Source of the DNA: Salinirussus salinus
GTDB lineage: Archaea; Halobacteriota; Halobacteria; Halobacteriales; Haloarculaceae
NCBI RefSeq assembly: GCF_009831455.1
Contig: NZ_WOWO01000002.1
Location: forward strand, 496,001-560,000
DNA: 64,000 bases
Direction: 5' to 3'
Shown here: piece by piece, positions 57,994 through 64,000 of the stretch
How the letters are laid out: each line of letters opens with the position of its first letter
How positions within the stretch are numbered: the first letter of the stretch is position 1
Position numbers and translations under genes: made by a program
Notes under the pieces: generated by a model
What the model was told of the DNA's origin: nothing
Seen by the model: the letters and a program-made list of their open reading frames with translations, nothing else
The model's database searches: none

Positions 57994-58650
57994 ATGGGTG
58001 TCACAGCCTGCTACTGCCGGGTGAGTACCGACGACCAGAACCTCGACCGGCAGATCGAGCGTACGGCCGAGTACGCCACCGATCGACTGGGAGCGGACCT
58101 GGCCGACATCCGACGCTACCAGGACAAGAGCACCGGGACCGACGTGGACCGCTCGGGGTACCAGGAGATGATGGCCGACGCCGAGGCCAGCGAGCTGCGC
58201 GCTGTAGTCGTGCTGAGCGTGTCGCGCATCTGCCGGTCCATCGCCGACCTGCAACGGACCGCCGAGCGCCTGGAGGGCGCTGGCGTCGAGCTGCACATCA
58301 TCAGCGAGGGCCTGACGCTGCGGCCCGAGGAAGACGACCCGTACCAGACCGCGCTGTTCCAACTGCTTGGCGTGTTCGCGGAACTGGAGGCGAACATGGC
58401 CCAGCAGCGGACGAAAGAAGGGCTGGCGGCGCGGATGGACCAGGCAGAGTACCACCACGGCCCCGCGCCGCTGGGATTCGAGAAAGACGACGGGCGACTC
58501 GTCGAGGCCGACGACTACCACAACGTTGTGGCGACCATAGAGATGGTGCAAAAAGGAGAACTCTCGAAGCGAAAGGCGGCTCAGCGGTTGGGATCTTCAC
58601 GAGCGACGATCAACCGGGCCGTCGATAGAACCGATCTATACGGACTATGA
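57994..58650 (+). CDS. Serine recombinase (resolvase/invertase family)
   Basis: 218 residues. The catalytic domain begins ACYCRVSTDDQN, with the nucleophile Ser in RVST, and contains VVVLSVSRICRSIADLQ and the conserved R residues. The C-terminal part has a small HTH of the Hin/resolvase type (LSKRKAAQRLGSSRATINRAV). Small haloarchaeal recombinases of this kind resolve plasmid multimers or invert DNA; no flanking inverted crossover sites were noticed. It lies next to the pilin pair. Its end overlaps the next, opposite gene by 6 bp. Confidence 0.9.
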   Translation: MGVTACYCRVSTDDQNLDRQIERTAEYATDRLGADLADIRRYQDKSTGTDVDRSGYQEMMADAEASELRAVVVLSVSRICRSIADLQRTAERLEGAGVELHIISEGLTLRPEEDDPYQTALFQLLGVFAELEANMAQQRTKEGLAARMDQAEYHHGPAPLGFEKDDGRLVEADDYHNVVATIEMVQKGELSKRKAAQRLGSSRATINRAVDRTDLYGL

Positions 58651-59202
58651 GTCTAGAATCGGAAACATCCGGACAATCAAATCATGCAGCCAACCACACA
58701 ACCTCACAAATCGATATCGGTATTTACCAAACAATTTATAATGTGTTTTTAGTATTTTCTCAGCATCATCTCTTGCTGACTTTAGCCCAGGCACTGTCTC
58801 GTTGAGGAAGGGTTCCAGTTCAGATGTGGTTTCGGACCCGGAAATGTCGGATATCTGTGAATTTGCCACCGCTACGATACTATAATAATCTACAATTTCT
58901 TCAACTTCATGCACGGAGAGTAAACCTACGTCTTCGATGTGCGCATCATACACTTTTGTAGGTATTGTTGTATGATCAAAACCTTCTGTATTCTCAGGGT
59001 CCATTTCTTCTAGATCATTGATTGCACTTCTAGGGGATCGAACCTCCATCAATATTGCTGCGCGAAGCTTTTTGGTACGAGTTCGCTTTTCGTACATATA
59101 CTTTCCAACACGCGAAAAGACTCCTCCAGCGAAACCTAACAGGCCCACAAGAAGCGGAACAATGACATCATTAAGATAGCTCGTTGCTTGCAAAGGTATC
59201 AT
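58645..59202 (-). CDS. Membrane-anchored protein of the AT-rich island
   Basis: 185 residues. A hydrophobic N-terminal helix (DVIVPLLVGLLGFAGGVFS) is followed by a basic segment (YMYEKRTRTKKLRAA) and a cytoplasmic helical domain with LKSARDDAEKIL. The end is amphipathic (RLCGWLHDLIVRMFPIL). Base composition is clearly more A/T-rich than the surrounding element, with many AT-ending codons, a sign of separate origin. It overlaps the upstream gene by ATGA. No family is recognised; the shape suits a membrane effector. Confidence 0.62.
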   Translation of the reverse strand: MIPLQATSYLNDVIVPLLVGLLGFAGGVFSRVGKYMYEKRTRTKKLRAAILMEVRSPRSAINDLEEMDPENTEGFDHTTIPTKVYDAHIEDVGLLSVHEVEEIVDYYSIVAVANSQISDISGSETTSELEPFLNETVPGLKSARDDAEKILKTHYKLFGKYRYRFVRLCGWLHDLIVRMFPILDS

Positions 59203-59687
59203 AACTCGAAGTTAGAACAGTGCGTGAACACCTTTTCTTTGATATCTTCTATCTCATTCTCGGCTGCGGTGAGCTCAGTCGCGTCTGTAAGTTGCTCAAT
59301 CAGGTCTCCATATAATCCATGATCTGCAATGGTCTCATTTGTATCCTCATAAAGCAAAATTGTGTTCTCGGAGCGGGTAGAGTATGCCAGGGCCCAAAAC
59401 TGGAGTGCTTCTATCACAGGCTCATTGAGAACCTGCGGGTCAGAAAAATCATCGCAGTGGGACTGGTGCAAGAATAAAAATGCTACGCCATCCACATCTT
59501 CGATGACATCTGAAGGTTCAGCAGAATTATCCAACTTACCCGGCTCTTCTGTATCGATACCATGGGATTGCAGGTACTTATTTACACCAGTAACAATCGC
59601 CCCGCACTGGCCATAGATGGGGCCGATAACTTGGATGCAAATAGCCCGCTTAGAAGCGAACGGGGGGAATCTTTCGCCGGCACCCAT
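59199..59687 (-). CDS. Rossmann-like (possibly TIR-like) protein of the AT-rich island
   Basis: 162 residues with alternating strands and helices: AICIQVIGPIYG, GAIVTGVNKYLQSHG, DGVAFLFLHQSH, PVIEALQFWALAYS, NTILLYED. The pattern suits a TIR or nucleoside-deoxyribosyltransferase-like domain, and an acidic residue in the ALQ-containing helix region (NEPVIEAL) could be catalytic; neither is certain. It is translationally coupled to the membrane protein gene. The pair is A/T-rich and in an accessory place, as often seen for two-gene defence systems. Confidence 0.6.
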   Translation of the reverse strand: MGAGERFPPFASKRAICIQVIGPIYGQCGAIVTGVNKYLQSHGIDTEEPGKLDNSAEPSDVIEDVDGVAFLFLHQSHCDDFSDPQVLNEPVIEALQFWALAYSTRSENTILLYEDTNETIADHGLYGDLIEQLTDATELTAAENEIEDIKEKVFTHCSNFEL

Positions 59688-59780
59688 TTACTTCTTATCC
59701 GATTAGTCTGAGCCCACATTAATCTGTACATTGTCTCTATCGACACAATTTAGTCAATCGGCTCAAAACAAGTTGATCCG

Positions 59781-60491
59781 ATGAGCGATCAGCGTGCCCA
59801 TTACGCGAAGAAATTCCCAAAGAAGGCCAGGTTGGCTGTCGATGGGCTAGGCGGGAGAGAGCAGTCAGGATACGCTGTTATGATGCTCTTGGTTGAGGAA
59901 GGAAGCCTCCGGTTCAACGAAATCTGCGATCATTTAGACATGCACTCACAGAGTGTAAACAACACTCTTGATGACCTACAAAGAGGTGGTCTGATAAAGA
60001 AAGAGGTAGGTGACAAAATAGGGGACCAGTCTACTGGACAGTATACAATTACAAACTTCGGGGATCGAGTACTTGATAGTCTCTACCAAGCGGCGGACCC
60101 TGAGGCGGATATAGGTACCCACAAGACACTCAAAGAAGCCATCGCTGACTCCCCGCAAGAAAGCCTGCAACGTGTTGCAGCAGAGCTTGACGATCCTGGC
60201 ATTGAACTCTATTCGACAATCTTGGAAGCCGATAGTGCCGGTGGGAGTCTACTCAATCAGGTAGCCCGGCGGTCCGGACAATATGAAGAGGAGGATGGGA
60301 ATGACCCATTGCAAATGAGAGATCACTCAACCCGTGACTTGATAGATGTTAACCAAGACGGGCAAACTAGTATAGAAGAAGACAAACCACCAGCCCATCA
60401 AGCACCAGTTGAACAGACTGCGACTGTGCAGGGGAAGCCAATCAGCGGTGAAACGCCGATCACCCGAACGCGTCAAGAGGAGAGTGCTTGA
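59781..60491 (+). CDS. Winged-helix protein of the AT-rich island
   Basis: 236 residues. An ArsR/MarR-like winged helix covers about residues 25-95 (GSLRFNEICDHLDMHSQSVNN, then LDDLQRGGLIKKEVGDK). A helical middle follows (AIADSPQESLQRVAAEL), and the tail is polar and probably disordered (Gln/Pro/Thr-rich). It is A/T-rich and divergent from the preceding pair, with 93 bp between starts, so it may regulate both directions. The next gene starts 3 bp after its stop. Confidence 0.65.
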   Translation: MSDQRAHYAKKFPKKARLAVDGLGGREQSGYAVMMLLVEEGSLRFNEICDHLDMHSQSVNNTLDDLQRGGLIKKEVGDKIGDQSTGQYTITNFGDRVLDSLYQAADPEADIGTHKTLKEAIADSPQESLQRVAAELDDPGIELYSTILEADSAGGSLLNQVARRSGQYEEEDGNDPLQMRDHSTRDLIDVNQDGQTSIEEDKPPAHQAPVEQTATVQGKPISGETPITRTRQEESA

Positions 60492-60494
60492 TTA

Positions 60495-61136
60495 ATGCCA
60501 GACAAAGCTGAGTATAACGCTGCTCTCTCTCAAATAAAATCGTACGCCGACGACTTTGACGTGGATCTACATGACGAAATCAAGCAGGAACATGAGGATT
60601 ATGGAGAAGTCACACACATCGTGTTAGAAGAAGACGAGCAGAGATTCTATATAAGTGGGTTGAAAGAAAAGGAGTACTTTGGGGTTCGTTATCCTTTCGG
60701 CGTGATCGGATTTATTTCCAATGGGCTGTCAGAGGAAGACGCTGAGCAAATTCTGAAACACCACGAAGTGAGCAAAGAACTCCAAGAATCGGAGGATGAG
60801 ACCAGAGCAGCTGCATGGGCTTTAATAAAGGATGCCGATAGAGAGAAACTTGGAAGGCTGGCAGATGAACTAACAATGATGACGTCTGCAGGCTTAACGA
60901 GGGTCGAGATCCAGAGGGAAAACGAGGTTCCATTCACTGGTTTTGAATTAACAACATTCATGTTCCCATATGAGTCAGATTTCAACCTCAGAAGATTCGG
61001 AAATGCTATCCAACGAATTACCTCGGTCGGACTTAGAGCCTCGAAAGTTGTCCAAACTTCTATTTTGTTAGTGGATCCGGATGAGACAGATGCTGAAACG
61101 GATGAATTCAAGTTAGATATCGATTCCAGCGTATAA
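60495..61136 (+). CDS. Hypothetical alpha/beta protein of the AT-rich island
   Basis: 213 residues, A/T-rich and acidic. It has two halves: residues 1-95 with strands THIVLEEDEQRFYISGL and FGVIGFISNGLSEEDAEQIL, and residues 100-200 with AWALIKDADREKLGRLADEL and FTGFELTTFMFPYES. The halves look like a repeated helix-strand-strand-helix unit, but I cannot name the fold. It forms an operon with the winged-helix gene. Together they could be a regulator-antitoxin or sensor pair; no catalytic motif is seen. Confidence 0.58.
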   Translation: MPDKAEYNAALSQIKSYADDFDVDLHDEIKQEHEDYGEVTHIVLEEDEQRFYISGLKEKEYFGVRYPFGVIGFISNGLSEEDAEQILKHHEVSKELQESEDETRAAAWALIKDADREKLGRLADELTMMTSAGLTRVEIQRENEVPFTGFELTTFMFPYESDFNLRRFGNAIQRITSVGLRASKVVQTSILLVDPDETDAETDEFKLDIDSSV

Positions 61137-61185
61137 ACCCCAGCACGCTAATCGATATCCCAGAGGTTAACGGGCAGGTCTCATA

Positions 61186-61473
61186 TCATCCTCGCAGCAC
61201 CCGATCCACCGTCGGCCGCGGCTGGTGGGCCGCGTCGAGGTCGCCGTCCAGGTACCGCAGGCCCGCCTCGGTCAGCTCGTAGCTGTGTAGCCCGCTCGTG
61301 TCGACCAGTCCCGCGTGCCGCAGGTAGGCCAGGCGCTCGCCGACGTGCGCCGCACTTACCTTCTCGAAGGTCTCGTTGGCGATGAGTGCCGGCCGGGCGC
61401 GGCCGTTCTCGCAAAGGTATTCGAGGATCCGCTCATCTTCTCGCTTCATCCAGCAGGCGCTTTGCCTGTCCAT
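61186..61473 (-). CDS. PhiH1-repressor-like winged-helix protein (second of two)
   Basis: 95 residues. The N-terminus ACWMKREDERILEYLCENG matches the haloarchaeal PhiH1-repressor-like pattern (xxWM-x-x-x-D-x-RILEYL), followed by a winged helix (HVGERLAYLRHAGLVD) and the wing (LHSYELTEAGLRYLDGDLD). I use the first ATG (61473) since the WM motif precedes RILEYL in the tandem paralogue too. It starts 2 bp after the stop of that paralogue. Confidence 0.8.
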   Translation of the reverse strand: MDRQSACWMKREDERILEYLCENGRARPALIANETFEKVSAAHVGERLAYLRHAGLVDTSGLHSYELTEAGLRYLDGDLDAAHQPRPTVDRVLRG

Positions 61474-61475
61474 GT

Positions 61476-61796
61476 TCAGATGCTACCCGGGGACTGCACC
61501 CCGTTCTCGTCGTCGGCCATCTCATCGTCGGGGATCTCGTCAGGTTCGTTTTCGTAGGTCGATATCTCCTCGTCGAGGTACCCCTCACCGCGCTCCGTGA
61601 TTACGTACACGCCGTTGCCCAGCGGCCGTAAGAGGAGGTGCTCCGCGAGTTTCTGGCAGCGGCGAGAAACATGCGGCCGGGAAATCCGGATACCCTCCTG
61701 CTCGGCGATTTCTCCGACCGAGGCGCCTTCATTTGCCCGGACATACTCCAAGATCCGGTCGTCCCATAGCGTCATCCACGAGCCCGAACGTCTCAT
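61476..61796 (-). CDS. PhiH1-repressor-like winged-helix protein (first of two)
   Basis: 106 residues. SGSWMTLWDDRILEYVRANEG, given by position (residues 4-24), is the classic start of PhiH1-repressor-type proteins. The recognition helix segment is HVSRRCQKLAEHLLLRP, and an acidic tail follows (DEIPDDEMADDENG). The promoter has TATATA at about 61822-61830, near 27 bp from the ATG. It is divergent from the early operon and thus the likely lysogeny repressor. Confidence 0.85.
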   Translation of the reverse strand: MRRSGSWMTLWDDRILEYVRANEGASVGEIAEQEGIRISRPHVSRRCQKLAEHLLLRPLGNGVYVITERGEGYLDEEISTYENEPDEIPDDEMADDENGVQSPGSI

Positions 61797-61959
61797 TGAT
61801 TACGTGAATGACCCCATCTTACCTATATATCGTCTTTATTACTCCTAAAAACAATCTGTGCTTAGGCAAACTACCGTTACATTTACGTACACAGCTTACG
61901 TCGTACAGGACAGGAACCGCTCAGGCTGGGCAAAGGCAGTGCTGCTCGGTTACTGATGC

Positions 61960-62106
61960 CGGGCCTGCGTTGCAGCGCAGGCCCGAAAAGGCGGTTCCGG
62001 TGATAGGATGACAGCCGAAACCCGCACGGGGCGCTTGCCCCGTACCGACAGAGACGCATCGCCCGTCAATAAATCCCGGTATCAACCGCGGTTCCCACCG
62101 CGGTGC
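61960..62106. promoter_or_regulatory. Palindrome-rich control region between repressors and early operon
   Basis: Within the gene-free 61797-62156 there are CGGGCCTGCG-TTGCAG-CGCAGGCCCG (61960-61985) and ACGGGGC-GCTT-GCCCCGT (62026-62043). Two tandem perfect palindromes follow, AACCGCGGTT (62084-62093) and CACCGCGGTG (62097-62106), 13 bp centre to centre. The first two look like stem-loops (RNA structure or terminators); the last two look like operators about 50-75 bp before the early ATG at 62157. Confidence 0.65.
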
Positions 62107-62156
62107 CCACCAGCAGCGGGGACTATCCCGCGGCGGTCCCACGGAGGGCGGTGCGC

Positions 62157-62279
62157 ATGACCTACAGCGCCTACGCCCTGAGCGGCCATCTCGTCATCGG
62201 CGAAGGTAACAGCCTCGGCGAACTCGACGAGCGCGGCGCGTGGGTCGCCAGCAGCCACGTCGTGGAGGTGCGGGCATGA
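62157..62279 (+). CDS. Very small protein, first of the early operon
   Basis: 40 residues (MTYSAYALSGHLVIGEG...SSHVVEVRA), beta-like and without metal motif. The stop overlaps the next ATG (ATGA). Its reality rests on the coupling and on its place directly behind the control region. The function is unknown. Confidence 0.55.
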   Translation: MTYSAYALSGHLVIGEGNSLGELDERGAWVASSHVVEVRA

Positions 62280-62875
62280 GCGCCGTCCCAGCGGACAGCC
62301 GTATCCCGGCCGGCTACGTTCACGACCCGCACGACCCGGACTACTACATCGAGCGGTGTCCGGACTGTGGCAGCCGCGAGAAGCGCCACAAGCACCCCGG
62401 ACGGACCGAGTGCGGGACCTGCAACCGTCTCTGCGGCGTTACGCCGGTCAGCCGGGCCAGCGACCCCGAGAAGTCGGACAAGCAGACGGTGATGACCGAC
62501 GGGGGACGAGACACCAGGGACGACGAGCGTCCCGAGGTCACCGACGACGAGTTTCTCCAGGCCGTCGAAACGCTCGGCCGCGTCAAGGAACAGGTCGCCG
62601 AGCTGACCGCGGCGTTCGAGTCCATCGATACCGGGCTCACGCAAACCGACACGGTGGCCCTGCTGTACGGCCGCCGCAACGGACTCAACAAGACGACAGC
62701 CGAGGAGGCGTTTCAGACCCTTTCGGACATCGGCTCGAAGAGTGATCGCGAACTCGTTGTGCGGCTGCTCAGCCAGTACAGCGACCTGAACCTCTCCGAG
62801 TCCGAGGAGTTCCTGAGCGAGGTAGAGACCCTGCGGAACCGCTACGGTGACAAGGGGGGTGGTACGGATGCGTGA
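62276..62875 (+). CDS. Zinc-ribbon protein of the early operon
   Basis: 199 residues. A zinc ribbon is near residues 29-60 (CPDCGSREKRH, then CGTCNRLCG), followed by an acidic linker. A long helical domain follows (VETLGRVKEQVAELTAAFESI, given by position, about residues 100-120, and GLNKTTAEEAFQTLSDIG), with a coiled-coil-like end. It is probably an early DNA-binding or replication accessory protein. It is coupled to both neighbours by overlaps. Confidence 0.65.
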   Translation: MSAVPADSRIPAGYVHDPHDPDYYIERCPDCGSREKRHKHPGRTECGTCNRLCGVTPVSRASDPEKSDKQTVMTDGGRDTRDDERPEVTDDEFLQAVETLGRVKEQVAELTAAFESIDTGLTQTDTVALLYGRRNGLNKTTAEEAFQTLSDIGSKSDRELVVRLLSQYSDLNLSESEEFLSEVETLRNRYGDKGGGTDA

Positions 62876-63185
62876 ACCCGACCCGGAAGACCTCTACAGC
62901 CACCACAACCCCGCGCTGGTCGACGTCAAGGGCCAGGGCGCCGTGTTCGTCGCCAAAGCCTCGACCTGCGACGACGGCTGGCTCCGCGTGCGGGAGTGGA
63001 CCGGGGTGAGCGTGAAGCTTCCACCCCGCCGGGTGAACCAGGTGCGATACCTGGAGACGGAGCGGTACGGCGAGCCCCGCGACGACGGGATGAAGCCCGT
63101 GCGGTTGGCGGACGAGGAGTACCGCGAACTCGCCCGGCAGTGGGTCGACGAGGAAGAGGACGAGCAGCCACAGGTGGTCGCATGA
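62868..63185 (+). CDS. Hypothetical early-operon protein
   Basis: 105 residues from the ATG at 62868, which overlaps the preceding gene by 8 bp. The N-terminal part is beta-rich (GAVFVAKASTCDDGWLRVREW) and the C-terminal part is helical and acidic (EYRELARQWVDEEEDEQ). No motif is recognised. It is followed by ATGA overlap. Confidence 0.6.
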   Translation: MREPDPEDLYSHHNPALVDVKGQGAVFVAKASTCDDGWLRVREWTGVSVKLPPRRVNQVRYLETERYGEPRDDGMKPVRLADEEYRELARQWVDEEEDEQPQVVA

Positions 63186-63418
63186 GCGCCGAGCAGGCCC
63201 GACTCACGGCCTTCGAGCGCGACGACGGCGACGACAACCCGGACCCGGACCTGTCGGTACTCACGGAGGCCGAGCTCGAGGTCTACCACCACGTCATCAC
63301 CGGCCGGGCGGGAGCCCGGCAGTACGCCCGCGAGACCAACCGCTCGCCGGGGACGATCAGCAACCTGCTCCGGCGGGCCCGGGACAAGCTCGACGACCAG
63401 GAGGGCGTGGATGTCTGA
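63182..63418 (+). CDS. Sigma-70 region 4-like HTH protein
   Basis: 78 residues: an acidic N-terminus, then LTEAELEVYHHVITGRAGARQYA and the HTH NRSPGTISNLLRRARDKL. The HTH is closely related in pattern to the C-terminus of the SWIM-like protein at 43002-43559. It probably binds a site in the element's control regions. The ATG overlaps the previous stop. Confidence 0.75.
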   Translation: MSAEQARLTAFERDDGDDNPDPDLSVLTEAELEVYHHVITGRAGARQYARETNRSPGTISNLLRRARDKLDDQEGVDV

Positions 63419-63578
63419 GTCCTGCCCGTACTGCCCGAAGGAACTCGCGGACACGGCCGAGCTCGGCCGGCACGCGATGCAGGCTCACCGCGAGGCTGTC
63501 CGCGCCCACCTCGTGCGGGAGGGACACGTCTCGCCGTTCGTCTCTGGACAGCAGACACTCGGGGAGGTGGTGGCGTGA
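63411..63578 (+). CDS. Small C2H2 zinc-finger protein
   Basis: 55 residues with CPYCPKELADTAELGRHAMQAH, a Cys-x2-Cys-x12-His-x4-His finger (given by position, residues 5-26), then a helical end. It overlaps both neighbours by a few bases in the early operon. Haloviral single-finger proteins of this sort usually bind nucleic acid. Confidence 0.7.
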   Translation: MSESCPYCPKELADTAELGRHAMQAHREAVRAHLVREGHVSPFVSGQQTLGEVVA

Positions 63579-63805
63579 CCGACGGTGACCCCTACAGCTA
63601 CACGGTCAAACTCAAGCGCGGCGACGGCCACGACGTCCAGAAGTGCAAGGTCACCGCGCCGGACATCGAGACCTTGGAGCAGCGCGTCGACGCGATCCGG
63701 GACCGACTGGAGGGATGGGCTGCGGAGTACCGCGAGATACAGCCCACCGACCACCGGCCGCTGGCCGATGACCAGGGCACACTGGGGGAGGTCGGTGAGT
63801 CGTGA
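63575..63805 (+). CDS. Small protein preceding the integrase
   Basis: 76 residues from a GTG overlapping the previous stop (GTGA). Strands YSYTVKLKRGDG and VQKCKVTAPDIETLEQRV are followed by a helix and an acidic tail. In many haloarchaeal elements a small protein of this design precedes the integrase and may act as an excisionase; that is inference from position only. Confidence 0.58.
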   Translation: MTDGDPYSYTVKLKRGDGHDVQKCKVTAPDIETLEQRVDAIRDRLEGWAAEYREIQPTDHRPLADDQGTLGEVGES

Positions 63806-64000
63806 GCCCGAGCGCCACCCAGCCGGACCCGCCGGAGATGTCGGTCGCGGAGGCCGTCGACAGGTACCTCGCCAAGCGACAGACGGACTCGACGGCTCGG
63901 ACGCTGCGGTCCTACCGGAGCCGGCTGGAGCTCTTCGCACAGTGGGCCGAGAAGAACGGGATCGAGCGAGTCGGGGATCTGACACCCTGGCACATCGACA
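63802..64000 (+). CDS. Tyrosine integrase, N-terminal part (3' end outside the window)
   Basis: 66 residues are visible from a GTG that overlaps the previous stop (GTGA). The segment MSVAEAVDRYLAKR, then TARTLRSYRSRLELFAQWAE and VGDLTPWHID, is the SAM-like core-binding domain of XerC/phage-type integrases. The catalytic domain is beyond the window. Its location at the end of the element and the tRNA-Trp border at the other end fit site-specific integration into the tRNA. Confidence 0.85.
   Translation, partial: MSPSATQPDPPEMSVAEAVDRYLAKRQTDSTARTLRSYRSRLELFAQWAEKNGIERVGDLTPWHID

Larger units (their letters stand above)
42824..64000. mobile_element. Integrated sphaerolipovirus-like provirus (right end outside the window)
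   Basis: Gene style changes abruptly after tRNA-Trp: short overlapping genes, many zinc fingers, viral-type regulators, a packaging-type ATPase, candidate capsid and membrane proteins, pilins, a serine recombinase, an AT-rich island, PhiH1-like repressors and finally a tyrosine integrase. The layout (ATPase, then a ~160-aa and a ~250-aa beta-rich protein, then small membrane proteins) matches the conserved block of SH1/HHIV-2/P23-77-type viruses. The identification rests on architecture, sizes and context; no sequence search was possible. At least 21 kb are present. Confidence 0.7.

Overview
The window is chromosomal DNA from a haloarchaeon (class Halobacteria). The evidence is very high G+C with strong third-position GC, acidic proteins, leaderless-type promoters, an intron-containing tRNA-Trp, archaeal lipid genes (archaetidylserine synthase and decarboxylase), DpsA, haloarchaeal families such as DUF5794/DUF5795/DUF7547, and PhiH1-repressor-like regulators. 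I cannot name the genus with confidence.

Positions 1-42.6 kb are ordinary host chromosome. In order they hold: the end of an acyl-CoA-type phosphotransferase; a ROK sugar kinase; a minus-strand type IV pilus operon (ATPase, membrane platform, large pilin-like protein); glpAB; an alpha/beta hydrolase; a complete branched-chain-amino-acid-type ABC transporter (binding protein, two ATPases, two permeases); an iron-regulated block at 17.1-28.4 kb (FbpABC-type Fe(III) ABC transporter interleaved with three unrelated glycosyltransferase-type genes, a gluconate-2-dehydrogenase-subunit-3-like protein and a small DUF7331-type protein); a thiolase/DUF35 pair; dpsA; lipid-head-group genes; bioB; an M50 protease; a DHH phosphoesterase; guaB; and assorted small proteins. 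At least five TTAGG-N4-CCTAA palindromes (one mismatch allowed), plus a degenerate one before dpsA, mark the iron block and look like DtxR-family (Idr/SirR) operators.

From the 3' end of tRNA-Trp (42.8 kb) to beyond the right edge lies an integrated element of more than 21 kb. It ends, inside the window, with the first third of a tyrosine integrase. Its middle (44.8-55.1 kb) is a long minus-strand run of overlapping small genes: a packaging-type P-loop ATPase, a ~160-aa and a ~250-aa beta-rich protein side by side, and many small proteins with single membrane segments. The order ATPase / small capsid candidate / large capsid candidate / membrane proteins / possible spike proteins is what is known for sphaerolipovirus-type (SH1, HHIV-2, SNJ1, P23-77) icosahedral membrane-containing viruses, so I read it as a provirus of that type. 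This is inference from layout and size, not from a sequence search.

The element also carries cargo. There are two type IV pilins whose 5' ends share a 40/41-base repeat. Between them lies a protein resembling a catalytically dead LAGLIDADG endonuclease fused to a helix-turn-helix. A serine recombinase follows. An AT-rich four-gene island (58.6-61.1 kb) has two gene pairs of unknown function, one pairing a membrane-anchored protein with a Rossmann-like (possibly TIR-like) protein. A lysogeny-switch-like region (61.2-62.3 kb) has tandem PhiH1-type repressors facing a palindrome-rich control region and an early operon of zinc-finger and HTH proteins that leads into the integrase. The AT-rich island and the pilin/LAGLIDADG module are the best candidates for undescribed biology.
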